Source of the DNA: Cymodocea nodosa
Taxonomy: Eukaryota; Streptophyta; Magnoliopsida; Alismatales; Cymodoceaceae
Assembly (NCBI GenBank): GCA_036874045.1
Contig: CM072347.1
Span: 7,690,501-7,754,500, forward strand
Length of the DNA: 64,000 bases
Direction of reading: 5' to 3'
Shown here: one piece after another, positions 1-12,014 of the stretch
How the letters are laid out: each line of letters opens with the position of its first letter
How positions within the stretch are numbered: position 1 is the first letter of the stretch
Position numbers and translations under genes: made by a program
Notes under the pieces: generated by a model
What the model was told of the DNA's origin: nothing
The model's database searches: none
Seen by the model: only the letters and a program-made list of their open reading frames with translations

Positions 1-483
1 GCAAGTTCAAGCATTGCTTGGACTTACTCAACGTCTATTGCTGCTGCTGACCAAAGTTGGGTCTTGGTGATCCATCACCTGTTCATGGTGAAGATTGATG
101 AAAGAAAAGGTGGAGATTTGTGATGCGTGTGTCTTCCATCAAGTATATGTATGTGTCTTTGTATATGGCTGTATTTCTTTGATAATTTGTATAGGGCAAA
201 CTTGTCTTTTTGTGTATCACCAACCGTTACCCCTATATATATAAGAGGTCATCCACGTCCAAGGGATGCCATGCCAAGCCATCCCTTGATTTTGTTCTCC
301 CTCTTCTTTGTACCAACAATCATACAGCAAGGAATCACGATAGATTGATCACCCGTGGACGTACCCGTGTTGGGGAACCACGTAAATTTGTTGTTCTTCA
401 AATTCTCTACTCGCAATCCCCTCTTCCACGCAGATCTCTTCTCCACGCCACCCCTAGATGCTCCATGTTTGTTTGATCTTTCC
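1..483 (+). mobile_element. Copia-type element, 3' internal end plus truncated LTR
   Basis: Bases 1-118 look like the end of an internal region and finish in a purine-rich tract (GAAAAGGTGGAGATT). A sequence starting TGTGATGCG near 119 then has LTR features: a TATA-like run at about 231-245, and a downstream segment (about 355-400, containing GGGGAACCACG) that resembles the R/U5 part of Tork/Angela-type copia LTRs. No terminal CA or second copy is seen. The LTR is cut near 480, where an unrelated RNase H fragment begins. Lineage assignment is by general resemblance only. Open frames at 127-476 are short and look non-coding. Confidence 0.5.
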
Positions 484-747
484 GCACAACACTATGAACC
501 AACTAAGATTTTCTATGATAGTAGTTTTGCAATAAGTTTGTCTAAAAATCCTGTCTTACATTCACAAGCTAAACATATAGAAGTTCGACATCATTTTCTA
601 AGGGATAATGTTATAAAAGGAAAAATAGTATTAAATTTTGTTCCTACCACAGAACAATTAGCAGATCTATTTACAAAACCCTTAGATGAAAATATCTTTT
701 CAAAATTACGATTAAAACTTGGTATCTGTAGGTTATCTGATGTTTAA
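484..747 (+). pseudogene. Copia RNase H C-terminal fragment (family C, copy A)
   Basis: The + strand reads as the last ~85 residues of Ty1/copia RNase H. A DSSFAISL segment is followed by KHIEVRHHFLRD and ADLFTKPL, both standard for the end of copia pol, then a stop at 745-747. The same protein end is encoded on the minus strand at 30905-31140, so the two are copies of one family. Everything 5' of this point (gag, protease, integrase, reverse transcriptase) is missing. The fragment abuts an unrelated LTR, so this copy is 5'-truncated by deletion or recombination. Confidence 0.85.
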
Positions 748-2748
748 ATTGTCATGTTCATTACATAACATTTTTGTTTGTTAAAAAGGTAGTTTTAGAA
801 TTTAATTTCTTTATTATTAAAAAAAACAAAATATCTATTTTCGAATTACCGTTTTCTAGTAGTTAAGAATTTATGAAATTCTGATTTTTATTGAAGTCAA
901 TTTATTTAAGAAAAATTCAAAAAAGATTACTTAAGGAAAGTTAATTTCATTCAATGTGAGTGCCAACTATATTTTTGTTACTTATGTATATGTTATTACA
1001 GAGATTTTAACAGAAAAATACATAGAAAGTATGTACTTTTTATTAAAAGAACGTTATTAACATTCTGTTAGAAAAAAAATTAAGTCTTGTGGTTGCCTCT
1101 AATTTAATTTACTATCTTGTTTTATTTTTATTTTTTTCTGTCTGCAATTACTTGAGTAATTAAGTCTGTTGGGAGATCTTAAACCCTAGTCATTTAAACC
1201 AACTGGTTCCCTAGACATTTAAACCAACTGGTTTGGGATGTGCTGACTGAAAACTCATTTTGCAAGTAATTCAGATTATATTTAAAAAAAAAATTACCTG
1301 TTCTCACTTGTCATTGAGTAACTGGTTATCTTTCCCTTAAGTAAAGAATTGTGATCACGTAAAAAGATGATATTGTAGGAGGTAATACATAATATATATA
1401 TATATATATGAATATAAACAAAAAAAAAGGGGGGGCAATGTACTCAAGCTTAATTTATTTTCAATGTGTTATAACAATCTTTCCATAATCTATGCATATA
1501 ATCTTTGTTATTTTTCCTTGTTATTATCTACTCTTTACACATAATGTACGATATTTATTGTCTTAAGTTCGTGTACTCATTATTGAATTCTTTTAAGTTC
1601 CTAAAGGTATATCTCTATGAATTATTTTTTGTAAACTGAATAAGATAAAAGCCAAAAAGTCTAAATTGTTAAATCTACTACTTATTTTTGTATTTAATTA
1701 ATATTTAAAAAAATAAAATAATAGAGAGACTCAAATCTATTTAAAGCTTAGTAAACAACTTAAGTAAGCTATTTGACTTTTTAATGCCAAATCTGTAATG
1801 GCTTGGCAACCCAGTTTAAGTATGTCATAGATTCTTTAGACTACATTTATGTAGGGGGAGCAATTTCTCATATAATAATTCAACTATTATGAACTATTAT
1901 ATGTTTTCATGAAAGAATCTGCATAGTTTCAGGAAATTAACATTAATTAAGTAGATTTCTCAACTACCAGTAAAATACAGGTTTTTAATTCTTAAGAATC
2001 TGAATTTTCTGTGATTTCGGAAGACTATATTGTATATATTGGATAGTTATGTTTTAAACGATCAATAGAATATTTTATTATTTCTTGACACACACGTGTT
2101 GAAGCCTAAATGCATATCTTAAGTGAATGTTCGGTACGTTATCTGATAACTCTTTGAAATGCATTTGAGCATCGGATAGTTAGGTTTATAAGTAGCCAAA
2201 AATATCTGAACTCCTTAAGTTAGAATTATGCACTTGTTGAATTTCATTGCTTTATTATGTCTCAATTGAAACTCGAACAGTTATGTTTAACTCTTTGACT
2301 TTCACACCTATCCATCCAAGAAACTCAAACAGTTAATTTAATATTCTTATATTTTTCTGAAAGACTTCATCTCTAGCAATAACTATTCGTGTTTGTTGTA
2401 TAGTTATATGCTTTACTGCTCACAAAACTCGAATAGTTATCATAAGTCTTCGAGTTTTCTCACTTTTCACTTAGCCCGAAGTTATTTTCTTTATACAAAC
2501 AGTTATGCTAAGTATTCTGCTTTTGTCGGTTATAAAACTCATACAGTTATTGTAAACATTCAAGTTATTTATCAGTAACGGATCTTATATTTATGATTTT
2601 AATGATTGAATCCATTTATCTGTTTATAAACTCGAAGAGTTATAAATGTTTTACTGACAACCTTTCGTGTTTGTACCTTAGTAAAACCATAGTTTCACAA
2701 TCTTTACTTCCACTAAGTTCTACAGTGCATAGTGAAGATTAATCGACA
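748..2748 (+). mobile_element. Family C non-coding spacer between pol and 3' ORFs
   Basis: About 2 kb of AT-rich DNA without a convincing ORF. It matches the reverse complement of 21282-22797 plus 30712-30904, so it is part of the element and not host sequence. Visible inside are a (TA)n run at about 1391-1410, a G-rich tract near 1430, and from about 2050 to 2700 many short repeats of the type CGAA(T/G)AGTTA. A spacer this long after pol is unusual for copia but typical of elements that carry a third ORF before the 3' LTR. Confidence 0.75.
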
Positions 2749-3838
2749 ATGTCAAGACATGGTAGAATGACAAAAGTGCAGAAAAGAGAGCTCGAACTTC
2801 AGAAAATACAAAGTGAAATCAACGACATCTACTCAAGGTATACTTTTACAAATGAAGTACTACATGAAATTAGAAAAGCTATTCAAGACGAGAAAAATTT
2901 ATGTTGGAAGTTTATTCGCAATTATGTTGAAACATAGTTTAGACTAAAACAGACCGAACTTTCTACATTACAACTATGGAAACGAACTTTACAACCTAAC
3001 CCTGCGGTTGTTACAAGTTCTGGACATGTATTTGAAAAATCAGTACAATCTATCACTTACTATGGAAAGAAATGGGGACCAATGATAGAAAATGCCAACA
3101 GGGAATTAGAATCTTTGTATTCCCAACATTATTTTCCCTCGACTATTTTAGATGACATTCAACAATTTATTGATGAACAGAAAACTACCATTTGGAAAAT
3201 GGGCCTTTGAAGTGAAGGACAAAAAGTTTATCAACTAAAAATGGCAGAGGTTGAGAGCTTAAAACTCTATATTCCATTATTACAATCTAGGCATCATGGT
3301 GAAGGATCATCAAGACCATAAGTGCCTTTAACAGGGGAAATTAAGAAAATTTTAGAACCTCCTGAACAACTAGAACCACTGTGGACATATAGTTGGAAAA
3401 AGAAGAATACATTAGAATATTTTGGACTGACTGTAGGTGTACAAGGAATATTGCAGCAAAGATAAGAATCATTGCAAAATGGAAAACTATGTTCCATCGC
3501 AGAAGCTGGACAGACTTTTGTGTCAGGAATCCTAGTAGATGTGACAAGTATCAGATTACACGCATACACTCTAAGGTATTGTGTCACATTAGTGCATAAT
3601 GTATCTTTTAATACAATGGACAGTTTTTCACATCATGCTGCAATCACACATTCTTTTCCTACGGAAAGAGAGCATGTAGGAAATTTTAATGATACATATA
3701 TAGATGATATCAATTTTGATGATCTTTTTGATGACATAGACATTGAGTCTATGAATATTGAAGATATTTCATTTGAAGAGGAATGTACAGATATTCTTCC
3801 TCTTACTATATCTCGGATAGAAACTTTTGATTTTTGAT
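2749..3838 (+). pseudogene. Family C accessory ORF 3a (env position), degraded
   Basis: This protein of unknown function is encoded after pol, where Sirevirus-like copia elements carry an 'env-like' ORF. It starts MSRHGRM at 2749 and runs in one frame through several stops (2935, 3208, 3319, 3463) to a terminal stop at 3836-3838. The same protein is encoded in reverse at 20571-21281 and 8319-8704. Both copies end with a stop straight after an E-T-F-[DE]-F sequence, so 3838 is probably the real end. It is rich in charged residues. The C-terminal third is strongly acidic (DDINFDDLFDDIDIESMN). I see no transmembrane segment or signal peptide, so 'envelope' describes position only. Confidence 0.7.
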
Positions 3839-3914
3839 ATAGTTACTTATACTACAGTTTATACATATGGTTATGTCTGTTACAGTATATAATACACTTA
3901 TTGATAAATGTATA

Positions 3915-5297
3915 TAATCAACAACCCCCACAGTTACAAATCGAATATTACACTGCCAATGTCTCAAGTATAGAAATTTCAAAAATACAAAATGAATCTA
4001 TTATAGAACATTCTTTCCTATAGAGACAGTTGTTGTATAGATCAATCATAGACATAAATGTTGCTGATATACAGATTAATACAGAGACTGTTGCTACTGA
4101 TATGTTTCAAGAAGATCAAACAGAGGAATTTTAGTAGATTATTGATACGACAATACTAGATATTTTAGATATTTATACTAGCTTTGATGGAAATTCCACT
4201 AGTTCTGAAAGATCTGAAAATTTAGATATTGCTGATAATGTTGAAGCAAGTCCTAGATCAGAACATCATCATAGGAAAATACCTAATCCTGAACAGAGTT
4301 TAGACGAAAATACATTATTATGGTTCAGAAATAGTTCCTATTATGACAAATTTCAGACATATAAAACTTTTACAGTTTTATACTCAAGACTAGTTAAGTT
4401 TGAAGGGATGGCACAAATACGAGAAATGTTTGAATTTCAGGGCTTATTGACTCTACTTCCACAGCAGCTAGGCCATCTTATTATACTAGAACTTATTAGT
4501 TGTTTTTACTCAAACTTAATAGTGGAAGAAGGTATTCTTGTTTCCAATATACAAGACAATGACATATATTTAACTCTCGATTTACTTTATCAAGTACTTG
4601 GTCTGAAAAATGAAGGAGTTAAATTATTAGAAAGAAAACAGGTTTATTAATTGGGATGGGATATTAAAAGTTTAGCCAAAGATCCAACTGCCAACAAACC
4701 AATGAGATTACTAAATGATTTAAATGGCCAAGCACGTTTTATTGCAAAAATACTGCATGCTTCATTGTTTCAAAGGTTTGGTCATGGTGTAGAAGTTGGC
4801 AGATGTTGTCTTTATACTACATATGCATTAATTAACCATATGCAGGTGAACTGGTATGATATTTTTGTTTCTCATATCTTACATTTGTAGAGTAAATTAT
4901 TTTATGGTGATACGATTTTGAGAATTGTGGCAAGTCAAACAGATATTACACCTTGGCTACAGAAAAGATTAAAGTCAAGATCTTTCTCTGCAAAGGAACT
5001 ACAAAAATATACTAGGAAACAAATACACCTGTAATTCAACAACAACAACAATAGGATTGGCAAACACATTCACAACAGCAACAATCAACACAATTTTCAG
5101 AACAACAACAATATACAGATACAAATACAGGCATAAATACAGACATACATATTGAATTTTTACAGCAACCATCACAAGTTTCACAAAATGATTTAGATCA
5201 AACAGTAAATGATCAGATAAACAGAGTAAGTATAGAAATTGCAAGGCAAATTTCAAATACTCTAATCAGTATTTTTCGAAGACAAAGAGGCTTATGA
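3915..5297 (+). pseudogene. Family C accessory ORF 3b with plant-transposon-protein-like domain
   Basis: A second accessory reading frame with several stops (about 4021, 4132, 4648, 4888, 5032). In order it shows an acidic N-terminal part (4140-4330), a globular part (about 4400-4890) and a glutamine-rich tail (5035-5180). It ends in a short helix-like segment, IARQISNTLISIFRRQRG, before the stop at 5295-5297. The globular part resembles the domain found in many plant retrotransposon 3' ORFs (annotated as putative plant transposon protein, PF20167 type): FEFQGLL, a 'Y-N-L' strand, then FQRFGHGVEVGRCCLYTTYA. That match is from memory of the family, not a search. The end of the same protein occurs in family B at 29137-29652 and 54130-54204. 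Confidence 0.65.
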
Positions 5298-5622
5298 TTA
5301 TACAAATTATGTATTACATGATTTATTTATTGTAATTTGTAACCAAATATATTATGTAAACTGTTTACTACATTTAATGCTCACGTGATTATTTTTCATA
5401 GTTTATATTTAAATAGTTTATGCTTAATCCATGAAAGTTATGCATGTTTAAAAATATCTTTTTGATTCATGTATACTTAGCAAGGTTTTTCTTCCTCAGA
5501 TTTACATGGCTTAAATACTAAAGAAGGCGAAGGTCAACTATTTACTTTTTTATAATGCCAAAAAGGGGGGAAGATAGATTATTTGACTTATTAGGTTTTG
5601 ACATCATCAAAAAGGGGGAGAT
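5298..5622 (+). mobile_element. Family C 3' untranslated region and polypurine tract
   Basis: AT-rich sequence after the last ORF. It contains two purine tracts, AAAAAGGGGGGAAGA at about 5561-5575 and AAAAAGGGGGAGAT at 5610-5622. The second touches the LTR start and is the likely plus-strand primer. Confidence 0.8.
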
Positions 5623-6796
5623 TGTTAGAAATTTTGTTTTGATGATATATGCTTTATTAAAGTTTTTAAAAAAGTTTAAATAATATTCTCTACATATAAT
5701 AGTTAATAGATTATCGGAAAGTTTCAATTTTATGTCGGATAAGTTAAAGTTTTCCAAAGAGTTAGATTTTCGATAGTTAAACTTTTGGATAGTTAACGTT
5801 TCATTTTTTGTCGAATAGTTTATGTTAAAAACTCGTATAGTTAAGTTATCTACACGTGTGTTTTTAATGTTTTAAGTTGTCACGTGTTTTTCCATGTGTG
5901 TTCGGTGATGAAAATCGAATAGTTAGATAACTGTTCGAGTTTTTATACGCATGGATAGATAAGTCTTCGAGTTTTATAAAATAACTAACGAATAAATAAG
6001 TTTGCTATGTTTAGTCACGTGTTTTGCAGGTGCAAAAACTCGAAGAGTTATAGATAAGTATTCGAGTTTTTACAAGACTTAAAGGATAAGTGTTCGACTA
6101 AATCGAAGACTTAGAAGATATTCTACAAAACTCCAGGAAGATAAAGTCTCGGTGAATCTACGAGTGAAGATCATGGAAATTCAAATGATAGTGGAGAAAG
6201 TGGAAACTCAAAAAGATAGTAATTTGGATTAAAGAAAAAATTAGTACATGGATTATGGATTAAGTGGATGAACATGCTGAACGTGAAGACATAGTTCGAC
6301 TACTAATAGAGAGTACAAGCTACATTACAATAGAGGATCTCAATCTCAAAAACCAAGTCTGAATATTCAATCTAGATCCCTAACTGAAAAGTTAAGTTTG
6401 AATATTCATATTCTAGAAAAATTTTCCAACATCAAAAGAAGTTCAAAATTTCAAGCAATTTCAGAAAAGGAGCAGCAAACGTAAGAAGTCTGGAAATTCG
6501 ACAATTGGAGAAGAAGAGATACAGAAGCTGAGCAAAGAGAAGGAAAGAAGCTGTGTGCATAAAGATTAGGTTTTATACAATTCGAAATTAGTTTTGAATA
6601 ATAACTTTATTTTTCTATTTGAATTGTATATCGAACATTACTGTATCAAAACCTTCAAGAAGGGAATTGAGCTAAAAAGATATTGTAAATTCTGTCTTTA
6701 AAGATTATAAAGAATAGAATTTTATTTACGAGTGTTTTGTGCTCTTGTTTTATTTGCTGGTATTTTAATTACTAAAGACACAATTCACCCCCCCTC
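5623..6796 (+). mobile_element. Family C 3' LTR (copy A), 3' end cut off by a TRIM
   Basis: Begins TGTTAGAAATTTTG directly after the polypurine tract. It matches the reverse complement of the family C 5' LTR at 38094-39313 along its length, including the shared end block CACAATTCACCCCCC at about 6780. The last ~25 bp, including the CA end, are replaced by the TRIM at 6798. Inside are repeated inverted motifs such as TCGAATAGTTA (5915) facing TAACTGTTCGA (5928), and ACACGTGT boxes. Confidence 0.85.
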
Positions 6797-6797
6797 C

Positions 6798-7331
6798 GAA
6801 TAGGATCAGGCTACAATTATGCCAAAAGCTCAAGTAGATAGCAAAGGTGTTACCAATCCTTTTAAGTAAGTCCAAAAACTCTCACAAGTTTGAGTTCATG
6901 GGAGGAACCATTAGGATTAACCCCCTTCTCCCATAGGTCCCTAAGGCCTTCTCCCTTCACCTTCCAAGTCCTTCAGGTCCCTTAGTCTGTCAACCCTCGA
7001 GTCCCTCAGCAAGTTCCTCAACAATCCCCCCTCCCTCGAAAAATGCATCCTATACTGCATTCTCAGGGATTCGAACCCACGTCTGTGAGTAGGCTCTGAT
7101 ACCACGAATAGGATCGAGCTACCATTATGCCAAAAGCTCGATCTAATAGCAAAGGCATTACTAATCCTTTTAAGTAAGCCTAGAAACTCTCACAAGTCCG
7201 AGTTTGTGGGAGGAACCATTAGGATTAACCCCCCTCTCCCATAGGTCCCTAAGGCCTTCTCCCTTCACCCTCCAAGTCCTTCAGGTCCCTCAGCCCGTCA
7301 CCCCTCGAGTCCCTCAACAGGTTCCTCAACA
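6798..7331 (-). mobile_element. TRIM (terminal-repeat retrotransposon in miniature)
   Basis: Read on the minus strand this is a complete miniature LTR element of 534 bp. It has a 226-bp 5' LTR (7331 to 7106, starting TGTTGAGGAAC), a primer binding site TGGTATCAGAGCC at once after it (7104-7092), an 82-bp internal region, a purine tract GAGGGAGGGGGGAT (7037-7024), and a 226-bp 3' LTR (7023 to 6798, starting TGTTGAGGAAC). The LTRs differ at scattered positions. They end in CCTATTC rather than the usual CA, so the outer limit could be off by one or two bases. The internal region holds GGGTTCGAATCCC, which looks like a tRNA T-arm/B-box. There is no coding capacity, so an autonomous partner would have to supply all enzymes. 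The flanks (CCTCC and CTTGT) do not form a TSD. Confidence 0.8.
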
Positions 7332-7570
7332 CTTGTATTTTCAAATAGTTACACTTCGGATACTTGACCCTGATAACTCATCGAAAACTTATCTATTCCG
7401 AATGGTTAAGTCTAGTAACCCTTCGAAATCCTATTTATCTCTTGCAGTGCATACTAGACTATCTAAAATGACTTATCTACCTTCTACTCTCCTACTGAAC
7501 CGTCAAACCTGTGAAATACATATTGCTTCCTCACATAGGGTTTTGCATTATCAAAATACTAGGGTCTTAA
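7332..7570 (-). mobile_element. Family D copia LTR, first ~240 bp only
   Basis: On the minus strand it starts TGTTAAGACCCTAG at 7570 and matches the start of the family D LTR at 54205 (TGTTAGGACCCTAG), including the shared TATTTTGATAATG and TATGTGAGGAA blocks. The rest of the LTR is missing because the TRIM and copy A follow on the left. The LTR start lies exactly against family C sequence at 7571, so D inserted into, or recombined with, element C. Confidence 0.75.
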
Positions 7571-8704
7571 CAAAATATATATCGTAGTCTTGTATATTGG
7601 AAATAGGAATGCATTCTTCCATTGTTAAGTTTGAGTAAGAACAACTTATAATTTCTGGTATAACTAGATGGCCTAGCTGTTGTGGAAGTAGAGTCAACAA
7701 GCCTTGAAATTCAAACATTTCTCATATATGTGCCATCCTTTCAAACTTAACTGATCTTGAATATAAAACTGTAAAAGTTTTATATGTCTGAAATTTTTCA
7801 TAATAGGAACTATTTTTGAACCATAACAATGTATTTTCGTCTAAATTTTGTTTAGGATTAGGTATTTTCCTATCATGATGTTCTGATCTAGGACTTGTTT
7901 CAACATTATCAGCAGCATCTATATTTTCAGATCTTTCAAAACTAGTGGAATTTCTATCAAAGCTAGTATAAATGTCTGAAATATTTGTTATTGTCATATC
8001 AATAATCTACTGAATTTTCTCTGTTTGTCCTTCTTCAAACATATCAGTATCAACAATCTCTATATTATTCTATCTATCAGCAACATTTATGTCGATAATT
8101 GGTCTATATAACAATTGTCTTTGTATGAAAGAATGTTCTATATCTGTCTATGTAATAGAATCATCTTGTATTTCTGAAACTTCTATAATTGAGACATTGG
8201 CAGTGTTATATTCTATTTGTAACTATGTAGTTTGTTGATTATATACATTTATCAACAAATATATTGTACATTGTAACAGGCATAACTACATGTATAAACT
8301 GTAGTATAAGCAACCATACTAAAACTCAAAAGTCTCTATCCGAGAAATAGTAAGAGAAAGAATAGTTGTACATTCCTCTTCAGATGAAATATCATCAAAA
8401 TTCATAGACTCAATGTCTATGTCATCAAAAATATCATCAAGATTGATATCATCTATATATATATCATCAAAATTTCCTACATATTCTCTTTTCGTAGGAA
8501 AAGAATGTTGGCTTGCAACATGATGTGAAAAATTGTCCATTGTATTAAAAGAAACATTATGTACTAATGTGACACAATACCTTAGAGTGTATGCTTGTAA
8601 TCCGATATTTGTCACATCTGCTGGGATTCCTGAAACAAAATCCTGTCCAGCTTGTGCAATGGAACAGAGTTTTCCATTTTTCAATGGTTCTTCTCTTTGC
8701 TGCA
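7571..8704 (-). pseudogene. Element C (minus): accessory ORFs 3a end and 3b start
   Basis: Reverse copy of 3470-4565 of copy A. From 8704 down, the minus strand first encodes the end of ORF 3a (NGKLCSIAQAGQ...), stopping at 8319 after ETFEF as in the other copy. It then encodes the acidic start of ORF 3b (7722-7997). It is cut at 7571 by the family D LTR, so the rest of ORF 3b and the 3' LTR are missing. The 8700 end is a target-site duplication (CTGCA) made by the gypsy solo LTR that follows. Confidence 0.8.
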
Positions 8705-9638
8705 TGTTTGACTACCCAACACGACACTAGAAAATCTGATTAGATCTCCAACAACGTACTAGAAAAACTTGGATTTGTTAACTTCTGTTTTTACTTAGTT
8801 AATTTATCTTTATGCCTATTCTTTTTTTTTAGAAGTAAACAAACAACCTTTAATACAAATTAGATATTACTTCAAATTCATATTTTAACTACAAGTGCAT
8901 AGTGTCTATTGTATCAGTGTGCAAGTACAGGTCGATCCCATAGGGAATTGCTTAAGAATTGAGAACTGTTCGTTTGTTAACAATCAAATTTGTATCTTCA
9001 ATAAGCCCTCCATTGAATTACAGTTAACTCAACGGACTAAGTTCGTAGACTTAAGTTAACTCCACGAGCCTGTCTTTTCTTTTTAATACTACTATTTACA
9101 GAGGAATTCGGCCAACCATTGGGCGATTCCACAGATTGTAAATAACATCAATTAAGCTCTTTAATGTTAGTAAACACTGGATTTATCATTAAGCATACTA
9201 ACATTCAGATAATTCACACAGTAACTATTAAAATCTTTAAGTCTTTTGAACAAACCAATTTCAGTAAACTATAAAACTAAAACAAACATAAAACAATCAC
9301 AACACTGACAAAGATAACATTAATCACGATACAACACAAACAATACAACACTCAAATACAACATACAAACACAAATAAATTGTTTTTGGTATTTTTGTTT
9401 TAATATGAACATGGAAATGGGCGAAAGGTGAAATGTAAAGTAATCTCAATCGACAGTAAATACTTCCATCACTACATGCGACGCGATTACACCACTGAAA
9501 ATTAAACCACTTACAATTATGTCTCCTATCCCTACAGAATCGCGAGTCCAGAATTGCAAGATGATCTCCTCTTCAGCATGCAGGCATCAACCCAAAGCCA
9601 AGGCTAGAAGCTTTATGATCTCCTGAAATATGTGTCGG

Positions 9639-11924
9639 TGTTTAAAATGAAAAAGTGCATATTATTAACGGTTAAATGATGGTTAATTGCATAATATTTA
9701 GCTTACCATATAAGAATTAAGTCATTATGTTATAATTGCACTGTTATATGCTTTAATTGAAGAATCTGCTTAAATTGGGGGAATTAATGTTAATTTAGTA
9801 CATTTATGAACTGTCGGTAAGTTGCAGGCTATGAAATTCTTAAGTATCTGAATTTTCTGATATTTCAAACAGTTATGTTTAACATACTGAACATATTTCG
9901 GATAGTTATGTTTATATTGCCGAATAGTTATGTTTTGAAAGAATATTTTATTATTTCCAGAAGTACACGTGTCAAAACCATAATGAATGACTTAAGTGAA
10001 CTTTCGGTGAGTTATCTATAACTAGCCGAAATTGCAGTTGGGCATCGGATAGTTATCCCTGTAACTCTCCGAAATCTCTTTTTATTTATAAAATAGCTGT
10101 GGACACGTGTCATGTTCTAGGAAAGTGACTTAAGTGGATTTTTGGTGAGTTAGCTGTAACTATCCGAAATGCATTTGAGCATCGGATAGTTAGACCTGTA
10201 ACTCTCCGAAATGTTATTTTATGATTAAACTACTGCTGACACATGTCGAGATCTGGTAGATTTACTTAAGTTATATATCGGTGAGTTATCTGTAAGTATC
10301 CGAAATGCATCTGAGCATCGGATTGTTAAGTTTATAAGTATCTGAAATGCACCTAAGCATCAGATAGTTAGATTTATGCACGTGTTGAATTTAAATGCTT
10401 TAGAATATCACGTGAGATGCACATGTTTAACTCGTTAAGGTAGCATAACTGTACGCGTTGAGTTACGTGAATATTACACTAAGGTAACGCGTTATGTTAG
10501 CAGCTTATTTCTTTATATTTTCTAATATGCCACAATAGCGGTTGCAAGAACAAACAGTTGGAAGAGAAAAACCATGTTTGCACGTATCACGCAGAAATTC
10601 AATCACGTAGGGAGAAGAAAGCATCGTCGTTGATATGAATGAAGGAAATCCAACCGACCATTCAAGTAGAAGTAGTTATTACTGAAGAAATATAAAAGAA
10701 AAGAAGAAAAAAGAAAGCGTGTGTGATCGATGAAAGGTCAGTGTTTGCAAAGGAGGATCGACGTCACAATTCTCTGAAGTACCACACCAACCATCATCAT
10801 CACCACCACAATCACCAACCATCAGAGGTCAGTGAGGATACTTGCCAAATGTCAGGTCGATTCCGAGCCAAACACAGTGCCTGACAACCACTGTGAGGAG
10901 TGATCACGTCGTGGGAAGGGAAGCCATTTTCACCAAGCGCCGACTCATATTTCAGGAGATCGTAAAGCTTTTAGCTTTGGCTTCAGGTTGATGCCTGTAT
11001 GCTGAAGAGGAGATTATCTTGCAATTCTGGACCCGCGATTCTATAGGGAGAGGAGACAGAATTGTAAGTGGTTTAATTTTCAGTGGTGTAATCGCGTTGC
11101 AAGTAGTGTTGAAAGTATTTACTGTCAAGTGAGATTACTTTACATTTCACCTGTCGCCCATTTCCATGTTCATATTAAAACAAAAATACCAAAAACAATT
11201 TATCTATGCTTGTATCTTGTATTTGAGTGTTGTATTGTTTGTGTTGTATCGTGATTAATGTTATCTGTATCAGTTTTGTGATTGTTTTATGTTTATTTTA
11301 GTTTTACAGTTTACTGAAATGGGTTCGTTCAAAAGACTTAAAGATTTTAATGGTTACTATTTGAATTATCTAAATGTTGGTATTGCTTAATGATAAATCC
11401 AATGTTAACTAGCATTAAAGAGCTTAATTGATGTTATTTACAATCTATGGAATCGCCCAATGGTTGGACGAATTCCTCTGTAAATAGTAGTATTAAAAAG
11501 AAAAGTCAGGCTCGTGGAGTTAACTTAAGTCCACGAGGTTAGTCCGTTGAGTTAGCCATAACTCAACGAACTTAGTCTGTTGAGTTATAAGTTCCTTGAG
11601 TTATGGCTAACTCAACGAACTTAGTCTGTTGAGTTAACTGTAAGTCAACGGAGAGCTTATTGAATATATAAATTTAATTGTTAACAAATGAACAGTTCTC
11701 AAATTTGTCAGCAATTCCCTATGGGATCGTTTTGTACTTGCACACTAATACAATAGACACTATGCACTTGTAGTTAAAGTACAAATTGGAATTAATATTT
11801 AAATTGTATTAAAGGTTGTTTGTTTACTTCTAAAAGAAAGAATAGGCATAAAGATAAATTAATTAAGTAAAACAGAAGTAACAAATCCAAGTTTTTCTAG
11901 TGTAGTGCTAGGAAAATCCAAACA
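9639..11924 (+). repeat. G1 5' LTR
   Basis: 2286 bp from TGTTTAAAATG to CCAAACA. It holds repeated units of the type CGGATAGTTA/AACTATCCGAAATGCATCTGAGC (about 9890-10380), several ACACGTGT boxes, and a cluster of CGTTGAGTTA/TAACTCAACG inverted repeats at 11505-11645. One ~50-bp unit of that cluster (about 11572-11622) is present here and absent from the 3' LTR. Confidence 0.9.
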
Positions 11925-11931
11925 AGTTTTA

Positions 11932-11949
11932 TGGCACCGTTGCTAGGGA
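11932..11949 (+). other. G1 primer binding site
   Basis: TGGCACCGTTGCTAGGGA starts seven bases after the LTR. It differs at two or three bases from the tRNA-Asp-complementary site used by Athila/Tat elements; G2 keeps a closer version at 57986. The changes would weaken priming. Confidence 0.8.
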
Positions 11950-12014
11950 ATTGAATTGAATTGAATTGATATAAGCAACTGTTAGAACTGTTTCGTTTTA
12001 ATAGCCAGAGTTGT

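Noticed and set aside
2749..5297. Host genes of unknown function
   Set aside because: The same proteins occur in three places, always between copia RNase H and 3' LTR, so they belong to the transposon.
119..5297. Element A as one intact copia from the window start
   Set aside because: The LTR at 119-480 is unrelated to the 3' LTR at 5623, and RNase H begins abruptly, so two elements are joined.
6798..7331. Simple tandem duplication of ~230 bp
   Set aside because: The sequence between the copies has a primer site at one edge and a purine tract at the other, and each copy starts TGTTG on minus, so a TRIM explains it better.
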